Origin: Lutraria lutraria
Taxonomy: Eukaryota; Mollusca; Bivalvia; Venerida; Mactridae
Direction of reading: 5' to 3'
NCBI GenBank assembly: GCA_964023205.1
Contig: OZ026844.1
Coordinates: 26,634,934 to 26,698,933, forward strand
Length of the DNA stretch: 64,000 nt
Both the position numbers and the translations under genes were made by a program. Within the stretch, counting starts at the first letter, position 1; each line of letters begins with the position of its first letter. Below the pieces are notes generated by a model that was given only the letters and a program-made list of their open reading frames with translations, had not been told where the DNA came from and made no database searches. Below, in pieces: positions 46,201 through 55,957 of the stretch.

Positions 46201-49200
46201 GGCCCTGTCCTGGGGTTTATTCTAGTCTATTTAGGAAAATTTAAAAAATCTTCTTGTCCGTAACCAAAAGACCTAGAGCTAAGATATTTGGTATGTAGCA
46301 TTGTCTAGCTGAGCTCTACCAAGTCTGTCGAAAGTATGGCCCTATAGGGTGAAAATTAGCCCTGCCACGGGGTTCACATGATTTATATAGGCTTACATAG
46401 GATAACAAAAAAAATCTTCTTGTCCAAAACCTCAAGGCCTAGAGCTTACATACATTGTATGTAGCATTGTCTGGTGGACATCTATCAAATTTGTTCAAAT
46501 TATTGCTCTAAGGGCAAAATTGGCCCCGCCCCGTGTCACTTAACTTTACAAAGGCTCATGATAATTTTCTCTAAGAGTCTTTTTATCTGGCCACAGGTCC
46601 TTAAGCTTAGATATTTGGTGTGCAGCATTGTCTAATGGACGTCTACCAAATTTGTTCAAATGACGCCCCTGGGTTCAAAATTGGCCCCACCCAAGGGGTA
46701 ACTTGATTTTACATAAAAAATTATTTTTATATAGGAAAATTTGAAAAATCTTTTTGTCGGAAACTACAATGCATAGAACTTAGATATTTGGTGTGTAGCA
46801 TTGTCTAATGGACTTCTACCATGTTTGTTAAAATTATTGCCCTAGGGTCAATATTGGCCTGCCCTTGGGGTCACTTGATTTATATAGGATTATATAGGGA
46901 AATTTTCAAAATCTTCTTATCAGAAACTGCAAGGCCTAGAGCTTAGATATTTGTACTAGATGTACTATTGTCTAGTGGACCTCTACCCAGTTTGTTCAAA
47001 TGATGGCCCCCAGAGTAATGATTGGCTCCACCCCAGGGGTAACTTTATTATGTAGGAGAATTAAAAAAAATTCTTGTCAGAAACTACAATGCCTGTGTTG
47101 CATCATTTAGTGGACCTCTATCAAGATTGTTAAAGTTGCAGGGTTTTAATGAATATTCAGTATAAATATGGGTCATCTGGGGTCAAAAACTAGGTCACAG
47201 GTTCAAAACAATAATTAAATGAGTGAACAATCATTGTTATGTGAGGGATATAGGGCCATCTTGGCCCTCTTGTATAATGTGTATTTAGAAATTGGTAGGA
47301 TATTTCTCAGCAACTATTTGCAGGTATTGAAAATGAAAAAGTGTTATATTTCCCTTTGTAAAATGTAACAATAACTGTTTCAAGGCAGCATCTGAGGGTA
47401 TTCATCACCTTTGGTTAAGTGTAGTTGTAATTGTATAATTCCTGAATACTATGTACTATAACATAAAGATTACATTTCTAAATTCAATTCTATGCTCCAT
47501 TGTTTGTTCTTTGGGTTGAGTTTGATAAATAATTCATATTGATTACTATTCATACTTTAAGTGTGTTACATTTTGATATATGAGTATTTTATTTTTGTTC
47601 CAGAATCTAAAATTGAAGAAGCAGAGACAAAAATCAAGGAGTCTAAAGAAGAATTACAAACAGCAAAACAAATACGTAAACATAGACAAGGTATACATAT
47701 GTACTCACAATTTGTTTCTTTCTACCAGTTGGGAAAGACATAACCTGGCCTCTATTGACAGGTGATCTTAATTTGGGGTGACCACTAACACAGGCCTGAC
47801 TTTATTTGCATATATATATTGTTATGTCCTTAAAAACTAGAATGACAGTAAACTATGTATTATGTGCTGATATCATCTTTTCACCTCACATGTCACTAAG
47901 TGACAGGGGGAGCTTTTCTGATCAGTCTTCGTCCGGCGTCGTGCATATTCAAACTTTACCTTGTGAACACACTAGGGGCCGGCCACCTTTTAGCTCAATT
48001 TTCGCTAAACTGTGTCAGAATGTTAATATTGACAAAATCTTGGACAAGTTCGATACTGGGCCATTTGGGGTAAAAAACTAGGTCACCAGGTCCAAATAAG
48101 GAAAAACCTTGTGAACACGTTAGAAATCACTGTCTTGATTGGATCTTCATGAAACTTTGTCAGAATGTTTATTTTAATAATTTGTAGGTCAAGTTTGATA
48201 ATGGGTATAAAAAACTAGGACACCAGGGCAAATTGCTGGAAAACCTTGTGAACACTCTAGAAGTCACTGTTTTGATTGGATGATCATGAAACTTTGTCAG
48301 AATGTTTGTCTTAATAATATCTTGGACGAGTTTGAACATGGGTCATCTTAGGTCAAAAACTAGGTCGCTAGATCAAATCTTATGAAAAACCATGTTAACA
48401 CTGTAGATTTCGAAGTACAAACATGGGTCATCTTGGGTCAATAACAGGTCACTAGGTAAAATCTAAGGAAAACTTTGTTAACACTGTGGATGTCACAATT
48501 TTGACTGGATCTTCACCAAACCTTGTCAGAATGTTTGCCTAAATGATATCTGGGCCAAGGTCGAACATGGGTCAGTTGGGGTCAAAAACTAGGTCACCAG
48601 GTCAAATCTTAGGTAAAAACCTTGTTTAAACTCAAGATGTCACAGTTTTTATTGGATCTTCAATAAACTTTGTCAGATTGTTTGTCTTACTGATATTAAG
48701 GATAATTTTAAATATGGGTCACCTAGGGTAAAAAACTAGGTCACAAGGTCAAATCTTAGGAAAACCTTGTTTACACTGTAGATATCAAATTTTGATTGGA
48801 TCTTCACCAGACCTTGTCAGAAAGTTTGTCTTAATAATATGTTAGACAAATTTGAACATTGGTCAACGATGTCAAATCTTTCAATGGTATTGATTGGATA
48901 TTCACCAAACCTTGCCAGAATGTTTGTCTTTTTTATATGTAGGGCAAGTTCTAACATGGGTCATCTGAAAACAATGTTTTAATGAGTAAACAATGATTGT
49001 CATGTGAGCCATCCTGTTACTTTAAACATCTCCTCCTACATCACTTAGCTAATTGTAACCAAACTTTGCTGGAATGATTCTTTGGTGGTCCACTTTCAAA
49101 ATTGTTCAAAACATTAAATTTCATAAAAAACTCTGGTTGCCATAGCAACTAAATGGAAAAACTTTAAAATATCTTCTTGTCACAAACCACTGGGCCTAGA

Positions 49201-52200
49201 GCTTAGATATTTGGCGTGTAGCATTGTCTTATGGAACTCGACCAAGTTTGTTTAAATTATTGGCCTAGGGTCAAAATTGGCCTGTCCCAGGGGTCACTTG
49301 ATTTATATTGGCTCATATAGGGAAATTTAAACATTCTTCTTGTCCGAAACTATAAGGCCTAGAGCTGAGATATTTGGTGTGTAGTATTGGTCTGCCCCAA
49401 GGTCATTTGATTTATATAGGCTTATCAAAATTCTCCTGTCCGAAACTACAAGGCCTAGAGCTTAGATATTTTGTATGTAGCATTTTCTAGTCGACCCCTA
49501 CCAAGTTTATTCAAATTGTTGCCCTAGGGTCAAATTGGCCTGTCCTAGGGTTCACTTGATTTTACATAGGCTCATTATTATAGAAAAAGTGAAAAATGTT
49601 TTTCTCTAAAAAAGTTTTTCTGGTGAGCAGTTAAACGGACATATGGCCCTCTTGTTTCAGAATATGATGCTCTTGCTAAGGTAATTCAACAGCAACCTGA
49701 CAGACAAGAAACTACAAGGTAGGCTCTATGTTTTTAGCTCACATGAGCACTTGTGCTCAGGGTGAACTTTTGTGATCAGTCTTTGTCCGGTGGCGTGTGG
49801 CCTCAACTTTACTTGTTAACACTAGTGACCACATTTTTTGTCAAAATTTCCTTAAAAGATTGGTCAGAATGTTAATAATGACAAAATCGTGGATGAGTTC
49901 GATAATGGGGGTCAAAACCTAGCACCAGGACAGATTAAAGGAAAACCTTGTGAACACTCTAGAAGTCACTGTTTTGATTGGATGTTCATAAAACTTTGTC
50001 AGAATGTTTATTTTAATGATATATTGGACAAGTTTGATAATAGGTCATCTGGGGTCTTAAACCTAGGTCAAATCTTAGGAAAACAACTTGTTTATACCCT
50101 AGATGTCACGCTTTTGATTGGATTGGATCTTCACCAGATGTTGTCAGAATGTTTGTCTAAATAATATGTAAGACATGTTCGAACATGGGTCATCTAGGGT
50201 AAAAAACTAGGTCACTAGGTCAAATCTTGGATATAAACCTTGTTAATGCTCTAGATGTCAAGGTTTGGAATGGATGTTCTCCAAACCTTGTCAAAATGTT
50301 TGTCTTGATGATATGTTGGATGAGTTAGAACATTGGTCATCTGGGGTCAGACACTAGGTCACCTGGTCAAATCACAGGAAAATCTTGACATCAACAGACC
50401 CCATGACACAGGTTCAAAAGAATGTTTTAATCAGTAAACAATGGGTGTCATGTGAGCACTATAGGGTCATCTTTGCTCTATTGTTATTAAATCAAACTGT
50501 CCAAGCTGTCAACGGTTCTCCACTTTATTCAGTGAGAATTGAAGAAATATTAGAGAAGATATCAATGTTACCTGAATCGAGCGTTTGTTTACCTTTTTGG
50601 AAAGTCACGTGATATAGGCACCGTGAATCCTGATAAGATTCCTTTGGTTGAATTGTTGATGTTCTGCATAAATTTTGATATTCTAGTATGTAATATGTAC
50701 ATTAATAACTTTTATGGAATTTTCATGTTTCTATATATATTTGCTATTGAAATATAGTATATCACTAACCATTTAAACATCTTATCTGATGTGATTAAGT
50801 TGATTATTAACATAATATTGAGTATGGACCATTTCCAATTAACTAATACTGATTGTTGCTTACAGGAAACTGGAAGATGTTGATGATGGATTAAACCAAC
50901 TGGAAGAAACTAAAAAGAAACTAGAACAGAAGGTATTCTTAAACATCACTTTTTGATTTGTCAATATTCTGCTGCAAATGACCTGTTATTTACTCACCAG
51001 AGCACAAATTGCTCAAAGGTGAGCTATTGTCATCGCGTGATGTCCGGCATTCGTTGTCCATACATTCATGCCCATGCATGCATGCGTCTGTCCGTAAACA
51101 ATTGCTTAAAAAACGTTAGCTACAGTTTGCTCCATTTTTCACATAGATATATAGGTCCAATTTTGTTTAGGTCATTTCAAGGGCAGATAATTCACCATAA
51201 AGGAAAGCAAGGCATTATCTATTTTCATTTTTATGTAGCCGACTTCTTTTCATATCATCGTAAAATATTTCATGAATTGTTAAAGAGTGTTTTTTTCTTT
51301 CTTCGCCTAAACCAATGCAAATTTTTTTTAAAAATGGCCAAATTTTGAACAATTTTCAGTCTCTTAACTTCAACTGCGAAAAGGTAATATAAATCTTTAA
51401 TGGAATTGCTTGATAATATTGTTTTTTTATCATGGCCCTCTTGTTACTTTACTGATGAAGATTTTACTGAACAGTAGTTAGGTTTAAATTAAATGAAGTC
51501 TAGTGCCCTGGTCAGGTGTTAGTTGAATACTTGCTTGATCCAGTGGTTATGATCACTGACCACTATTAGTTGGAATCTCTATTGGAAATAGACACATTTC
51601 ATATGTTAGGAAGTAACCATTTAGCTTATGGAAGGTCCTTGCTTCTACCCAGGTAAACCTTGGTAAGATCTCAACGAAAAGAAAGAACTTGCTTGCGAAA
51701 TCTGTGTTGCAGACCACTTTATAATTTATGTGGGTGAGAAATTTGAAGAAAAGTAAAAGCTCGTCAATTTGACTGACTTGGCATCTATTTGACCAAAATA
51801 TATAAATTCCTTGACATATCTACTTGTAGATTTGATTTGATATGTCAACACTTGAAACAATTCTTTACTGAACAATTTACTTAATGCATTTACTTACCTT
51901 TTCTATGTTGTATAAACAAAGAGTGATCTGATGATATCTTCATTTTAGCTTGATCTTCGTCGTAAACAGTTCCATGTGTTGATCTCAGCCATTCACGAGT
52001 TACAAATTATGTTGGAAGGTAAGCTGTGGTGACTTTGTCTTGAATACATTAAATGTTCCTATACATGAGTTTACCATTTCTTTTAACAATGTTTGATGCT
52101 TTAATATCATTTCAAGTTTAGACTCCTTGCATTTTAGTATCAAATCATTTTGTTTATTCATCTGGGAAGATCCAAATGTTGTATTGCTATATTTAATTTG

Positions 52201-54595
52201 GTGTTTTAGCTGCAGTGGCTTACATAATTTTTGAAAGTTATGTTTCATTCTAAACATGAAATACTTCAATTGGTGAATCTGTGTTCAATAAACCCCAGTG
52301 GCATGCTTGACAAAACAGTAAAATCTACCATACCTTGTACAGATGGATGGACAAGGCAATCTCTATACATACTCCTGCATCATTAAATGTAAAGTTGATC
52401 AGTATGGAATATGATTCAGATTGTTTCATTTTATATTTAGGAATGCGTACACCTGAAATTGATGTCATGACATTGCTATAGTCAGTGAGTTAGTATAATA
52501 AGCTGATGATATTAAATTTGTTGTATAACCAATATACTCAGAGAATGAACATATAGTGTAACAGTTATCGCTGTATGGTAGCACTGTACGCAAAAAATCA
52601 ACGGGGTTAACAAGATGGCGGACGCATAAATGTTGTGAGGTAGGTGTCGTTTGTTTTTGGTCCAAACTTCTTAAATATGACGTCCTCGACACAGTAATAT
52701 ACATGGAATAAAAGAACTTTAGCATTATTCAGCATAAGTTTCCCACTGATTACTGTTGATATTTTTCATTAGTTATTTTCATATAGATTCTGAAACATGA
52801 TAAAATCTAACGTAAGTAAAAAAACTAACTTATGAAGATATTGAATCAATTTTTTATGGAAATTGAAACAAGTATAATGCGAGTTTATAAACATCAAACG
52901 CTATTATACTCACTGAAGACTTAACGATGTCTACGATATTCACTGTAAAAAAAGGAATGTTTATTTTGCCACATGACGTAAGAAACGTTAATTATCAAAA
53001 AGACATCAAAATCATGAAAATTACGTATCTGCTCATTGTAACTATCATAGTTTAATCAATTCACTTTATTTAGCATGTTAGAATGGAAAAAGATCTCAAT
53101 TTGTCCAGCATTTTAGTTACATAATGCATGCACATTTTATCGTTCGAAATTTGTAATTATTCACTCAGGCCTGTCTACGTTAGTAATTATTTTACTGCGC
53201 TTTTAAACCCGAACCGTGCATTCTTCTAAAACAATGCACTTAAAATTGAAATCAAAGTATAGAAGACATGTTTTAAAACACATAGAAACAAACTATTTCT
53301 TAACGGCTCTGTTGCGTACAGATTTTTGACTAAAATTGTAGCTCGGTTGCATACAGAAATTGTTTTCTCCGTGGCATACAGTGCAATGTTTACACTTAGC
53401 ACAATTGCGTACAGGGTGTAAAATTTAAAAGCTTTAAAACATCTACTACAAGGGATTTTGATGAGGAAATAATGGATATACGTGAGGAGCTTTACAGTCT
53501 CCATACACGTGGACAAGTATTTTTGTTGATCCATTCAATTTTTACGGAATAATTGTCGGTTTTGTTCAGTTTCCTCGCTGCGTTTTTAAAAAAACTCAAC
53601 ATGTGATGTTCAGACACTGATTTTGGAAAAACGGCGTGGTTTGATCGAAAACGATTATTAGCGACCGATTGGGTGTTATAAAGTTCTTTCATTTCATGTA
53701 TATGATTGTGTAGAGGACATCGTATTTTAAAAGTTTGGACCCAAAACAAACGACAACTACCTCACAACATTTATGTGTCCACCATCTTGAAAACACCGTT
53801 GTTTTTAGCTCACCTGATGAAATTATTTATAGGATAGATGAATGTCCGGCCACAATTAGTTTGTCTAAACTCTAGCATCCACAGCTCTTAACGAATCATG
53901 ATCAAACTTGCTCACAATGTATGTGGCCACAATATCTCGGATAAGTTCGATTAAGGGCAAAATCGGACGATAACTTCTAGATTTATGGGCCCTTGACTTA
54001 GAAAATTTGCTCTATTTAGCTTGTTTACACTCTAGCGCCTTCATTTATTCACCAATCCTAATCATAGTTTCAGTAAATGTGTATAACCAAAAGATGTTGG
54101 ACATGTTTAATTATGGGTGGAATCGGACCAGAACTTCCAAGAGTTATGGGCCCTTGACTTTGAAAATTTGCTATATTTGAGTTTGTTTACACTCTAGCGC
54201 CTTCATTTATTTATGATCCTAATCATATTTAGAATCAATATATATGACCTTATGGTCTTGGACAAGTTCAGTTATGAGTGGAATCAAATAACAACTTCAA
54301 GAGTTATGGGCCCTTGGATTAGAAAATACCTTCATTGTTGGTCTTGATCTCAAAATCTACGTAAAAATGGGTTATACAAGATGGAAACTATATTATCTGA
54401 TCATTAATTATAGTGCCTTTGTTCTCAGGTGAGCGATTAAAGGCCATCTTGGCCCTCTTATTTGCGTACAGTGCTTCCATACAGTGGTTATCATGTTTAA
54501 TTTAATGAACTTACAATTGAATTGTATCTTTTTTAGAGGATGAAGACAGCTCAGATGTTAATATCAGTAAAATGAGTGAAATGGACACTACTTGA
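34214..54595 (+). CDS. THOC7: THO complex subunit 7, 8 coding exons
   Basis: Exons: 34214-34232, 42745-42871, 45115-45242, 47604-47690, 49661-49718, 50866-50932, 51949-52018, 54537-54595. All introns are GT/AG and the phases join into 615 nt, i.e. 204 residues, the same length as I recall for human THOC7. Matches along the length: MAAVTDDEVIKKRLLIDGDA (human MGAVTDDEVIRKRLLIDGDG), QRMLATLAQSD, YKMNLLEQQNYDRLNKQI, AKQIRKHRQEYDALAKVI, LDLRRKQFHVLISAIHELQ, and an acidic tail EDEDSSD. Most of residues 60-180 is coiled coil. THOC7 pairs with THOC5 in the THO/TREX complex, which couples transcription to mRNA export in the nucleus. The gene is head-to-head with ATXN7. Intron 1 is 8.5 kb and, like the other introns, mostly mobile DNA; the coding exons themselves are intact. 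Confidence 0.95.
34233..36673. other. THOC7 intron 1, 5' part
   Basis: 34,690-35,340 is a diverged copy of 56,615-56,930 (shared TTTGTGTAAACTTTATGCAG, CATATAGAT, GATTTACC). A tiny frame MPDENGNGGDESG at 36,195 ends at a good donor (AG then GTATTG), but nothing supports it as an exon. The rest is unremarkable. Confidence 0.45.
36674..39091. mobile_element. 2.4-kb element with ~100-bp inverted ends built of GTCAAAC-type units
   Basis: The left end (AAGTCAAACTGGCTTCAAGT, then CATCTAGCCAAACCGGCCAC) aligns at about 80% with the reverse complement of the right end (GTGGCTGGTTTGACTAGATG, then GGTTTGACTTGGGGCTGG). Both ends are chains of a ~20-bp unit TTTTGTGGCCGGTTTGACT. The interior is AT-rich with no transposase frame I recognise. 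The target duplication was not resolved. Confidence 0.65.
39929..40150 (+). mobile_element. HINE-like element subfamily D, hairpin end
   Basis: TTAGCTCACCTGGCACAGAG then TGCCAAGGTGAG forms the subfamily D hairpin, followed by GGATCGAGCTATGTCCGTCG. The minisatellite below follows on and may be its expanded core; the other end was not found. Confidence 0.65.
40150..41040 (+). repeat. G-run minisatellite, ~66-80 bp units, 12 copies
   Basis: AGAATCATAATGCAATACTG recurs 12 times between about 40,204 and 40,997. Each copy is followed by TTA, a G-run of 6 to 20, GTGGCC(A/T)AGG and a second G-rich stretch. The longest run is 20 G (40,787-40,806). The G-runs vary most between units. On the minus strand all frames give Pro-rich shadows. 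Confidence 0.9.
41041..41215. repeat. CCGGGG/CCTAGG palindromic spacer repeats
   Basis: Three copies of GGCCTAGGCCAATCTTTCCC then CGGGGAAAAA, dense in palindromes. They are followed by a subfamily C scrap (GGGGTCAAAATTGGCCCTGC). Confidence 0.7.
41690..42690 (+). mobile_element. Second hairpin repeat family (E), copy 1
   Basis: The hairpin TGCCCCGGTATAGATAGATC then GGGGGCATA at 41,815-41,845 starts the element. Core units contain GGGTTTTGTGATTTGATCAT, GGAATTATGGCCCTTTGTTT and TCATGGAACTATTGTTATC. A duplicate of the entry segment (ACCAAACTTTAACCTTG) lies just upstream at 41,697. Same family at 58.2-60.5 kb. Confidence 0.7.
42745..42871 (+). CDS. THOC7: THOC7 exon 2
   Basis: After TTTCTAAG, codes DEVIKKRLLIDGDAGNDEKR and on to LLKTFLRWCNSTDDTSSEE, paralleling human RRINLLVKSFIKWCNSGSQE. 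The donor GTTTCC is weak. A subfamily A element begins 32 bp downstream. Confidence 0.93.
42903..43545 (+). mobile_element. HINE-like element subfamily A, GGGCC end missing
   Basis: THOC7 intron 2, starting 32 bp from exon 2. Hairpin TTAGCTCACATGTCACAAAG then TGACAGGGTGAGC, followed by four core units, fading out near 43,545. Confidence 0.72.
43945..44817 (+). mobile_element. HINE-like element subfamily B, complete
   Basis: THOC7 intron 2. Hairpin end TTAGCTCACCTGATTCATCA, core of five units, and end TTCTCAGGTGAGCGATCAAG then GGCCATCTTGGCCCTCTTG. Part of the hairpin stem is deleted. Confidence 0.8.
45115..45242 (+). CDS. THOC7: THOC7 exon 3
   Basis: Codes SHITVQRMLATLAQSDHAIQ and on to YKMNLLEQQNYDRLNKQI (human QRMLSTLSQCEFSMGKTLLV, YDMNLREMENYEKIYKEI). 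Acceptor TTCACAG, donor GTAATA. Confidence 0.95.
45484..47273 (+). mobile_element. Chimeric HINE-like element: subfamily C start, subfamily A end
   Basis: THOC7 intron 3. Starts with two successive C hairpin ends (45,484 TTAGCTCACCAGAGCACTTT and about 45,688 TTAGCTCACCAGAGCATGAA) and about ten C core units. From about 47,160 it switches to A sequence (GGGTCATCTGGGGTCAAAAA; TTATGTGAGGGATATAGGGC) and ends GGCCATCTTGGCCCTCTTGT. Confidence 0.72.
47604..47690 (+). CDS. THOC7: THOC7 exon 4
   Basis: 87 nt, codes ESKIEEAETKIKESKEELQT and AKQIRKHRQ; coiled coil. Acceptor TTGTTCCAG, donor GTATAC. Confidence 0.95.
47884..49655 (+). mobile_element. Chimeric HINE-like element: subfamily A start, subfamily C end
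   Basis: THOC7 intron 4. Starts CACATGTCACTAAGTGACAG with seven A units, reaching an A end at 49,005 (GTCATGTGAGCCATCC). It passes at about 49,017 without a gap into C core sequence and ends TCTGGTGAGCAGTTAAACGG then ATATGGCCCTCTTG, 6 bp from exon 5. Confidence 0.72.
49661..49718 (+). CDS. THOC7: THOC7 exon 5, flanked on both sides by mobile elements
   Basis: 58 nt, codes EYDALAKVIQQQPDRQETT (human EYDALAKVIQHHPDRHETL). The upstream element ends at about 49,655, so its CCCTCTTG end plus TTTCAG forms the acceptor and part of its pyrimidine tract. The next element starts at about 49,734, 15 bp after the donor GTAGGC. Confidence 0.95.
49734..50485 (+). mobile_element. HINE-like element subfamily A
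   Basis: THOC7 intron 5, starting 15 bp after the exon 5 donor. TTAGCTCACATGAGCACTTG carries a C-like GAGCAC stem on A sequence. Ends GTCATGTGAGCACTATAGGG. Confidence 0.72.
50866..50932 (+). CDS. THOC7: THOC7 exon 6
   Basis: 67 nt, codes KLEDVDDGLNQLEETKKKLE QK, a coiled-coil stretch that is less conserved than its neighbours. Acceptor TGCTTACAG, donor GTATTC. Confidence 0.9.
50988..51444 (+). mobile_element. HINE-like subfamily C variant with unrelated core
   Basis: THOC7 intron 6, starting about 55 bp from exon 6. Hairpin CTCACCAGAGCACAAATTGC then TCAAAGGTGAGC and end ATCATGGCCCTCTTGT are subfamily C. The core (TCAAGGGCAGATAATTCACC) is not the C unit. Confidence 0.6.
51480..51725 (+). mobile_element. 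tRNA-derived SINE, degraded
   Basis: TTGATCCAGTGGTTATGATC is an A-box remnant and AGTTGGAATCTCTATT a B-box remnant. The body CATATGTTAGGAAGTAACC then TATGGAAGGTCCTTGCTTCT matches 11.1 kb. Confidence 0.55.
51949..52018 (+). CDS. THOC7: THOC7 exon 7
   Basis: Codes LDLRRKQFHVLISAIHELQI MLE, the most conserved THOC7 block (human LELRRKQFHVLLSTIHELQQ). Donor GTAAGC. Confidence 0.96.
52569..54486. mobile_element. Element with ~160-bp inverted ends, CRCTGTATGG termini, 5-bp duplication
   Basis: Fills almost all of THOC7 intron 7. The left end CGCTGTATGGTAGCACTGTA, GTTAACAAGATGGCGGAC, ATAAATGTTGTGAGGTAGGT is repeated inverted at the right (ACCTCACAACATTTATGTGT; CACCATCTTG; TACAGTGCTTCCATACAGTG). 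GTTAT flanks both sides (52,564-52,568 and 54,487-54,491). The right arm is split by a subfamily B element (53,805-54,461). TTGC(G/A)TACAG recurs about four times at 53,300-53,420, as it does in the termini. No transposase frame. Confidence 0.78.
53805..54461 (+). mobile_element. HINE-like element subfamily B, nested
   Basis: Inserted in the T-run of the right inverted arm of the surrounding element, between ACACCGTTGT and TTTGCGTACAG. Starts TTTAGCTCACCTGATGAAAT; ends TTCTCAGGTGAGCGATTAAA then GGCCATCTTGGCCCTCTTA. Confidence 0.8.
54537..54595 (+). CDS. THOC7: THOC7 exon 8: acidic tail and stop
   Basis: Codes EDEDSSDVNISKMSEMDTT and TGA after ATCTTTTTTAG. Human also ends in an acidic Met/Thr tail (ASMETDPKP). 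Its acceptor lies 50 bp after the end of the 52.6-54.5 kb element. Confidence 0.92.
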
Positions 54596-54867
54596 GGGTT
54601 TTATCAGACAGAATCAACTCAAGCTGCCTATGACAGTTACTACATGTAGTTAAGTCTGAAATAATGTTGAAAAAAAATTGACGTAACAAACAATCAAGGT
54701 GAAATGTTCTGAGTGGGGACAGTGACAAGGTTTATTGTTATCATTTAATGGATGAATAATAGGTGATAGCTGTTGGGAAGAAGTCTTTGTTTCAGTTGAA
54801 AAATAGACACTTCGGGTTGCATTACAAAAACATTATTCAATGTTGAATATCAGATTATGATGTACAT

Positions 54868-54906
54868 AATAAAAATAATTATGTGATCAGAAAAATGATT
54901 AATAAA
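54868..54906 (+). terminator. THOC7 polyadenylation signals
   Basis: AATAAA at 54,868-54,873 and again at 54,901-54,906, 273 and 306 bp after the stop. A subfamily A element begins at about 54,929, right behind the second signal. Confidence 0.6.
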
Positions 54907-54928
54907 TCTCTACTTTTAAGAATTGTTT

Positions 54929-55957
54929 TTAGCTCACATGTCACAAAGTGACAAAGTGAGCTATTAGAATCACTCTCCGTCCGGCGTCCGGCGTCGTGCG
55001 TCGTCAAACTTTTTGTTGTGACCACACTAGGGGCCACATTTTTGGCTCAATTTTAGCAAAACTGGGTCAAAACGTTAATATCAACAAAATCTCGGACGAG
55101 TTCGATATTGGGCCATTTGGGGTCAAAAACTAGGTCACCAGGGCCAAATAAGGGAAAACCTTGTGAACACTTTAGAAATCACTGTTTTGCATTTATCTTC
55201 ATGAAACTTTGTCAGAATGTTTATTTTAATAATATGTAGGTCAAGTTTGATAATGGGTAATTTCTGTAGTAAAATTAGGTCACTAGGGCAAATTGCTGGA
55301 AAACCTTGTGAACACTCTAGAAGTCACTGTTTTGATTGGATGATCATGAAACCTTGTCAGAATGTTTGTCTTCATAATATCTTGGACGAGTTCGAACATG
55401 GGTCATAAGTATAAATATGGGTCATCTGGGGTCAATAACTAGGTCACCAGGTCAAATCTTAGGAAAACTTTGTTAACACTGTAGATGTCACAGTTTTAAT
55501 TGGATCTTCACCAAACCTTGTCAAAATGTTTGCCTCAATGATATGTGGGTCAAGGATGAACATGGGTCAGCCGGGTTCAAAAACTGGGTCACAAGGTCAA
55601 ATCTTAGGTAAAAATCTTGTAAAAGCTCTAAATGTCATGGTTTTGATTGGATCTCGGCCAAACCTTGTCAGATTGTTTGTCTTAATGATATTAAGGACAA
55701 GTTCAAATATGGGTCACCTAGGGTCAAAAACCAGGTCTCAAGGTCAAATCTTGGGAAAACCTTATTAACACTGTAGATGTCAAATTTTGATCGTATCTTC
55801 ACCAAACCTAGTCAGACTGTTTGTCTTATTGATATGTAAGACAAATTCGAACATAGGTCGTCTGGGGTCAAAAACTAGGTCACCGGTTCAAAACAATGTT
55901 TTAATGAGTGAACAGTGATTGTCATGTGAGCGATATAGGGCCATCTTGGCCCTCTTG
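54929..55957 (+). mobile_element. HINE-like element subfamily A, complete
   Basis: TTAGCTCACATGTCACAAAG then TGACAAAGTGAGC at one end, six core units, and GTCATGTGAGCGATATAGGG then CCATCTTGGCCCTCTTGT at the other. It is the best-preserved copy in the window. Confidence 0.82.

Noticed and set aside
53226..53749. Two overlapping minus-strand frames of 85-102 codons in THOC7 intron 7
   Set aside because: They lie inside the long-inverted-repeat element and have no transposase signature or splice context.
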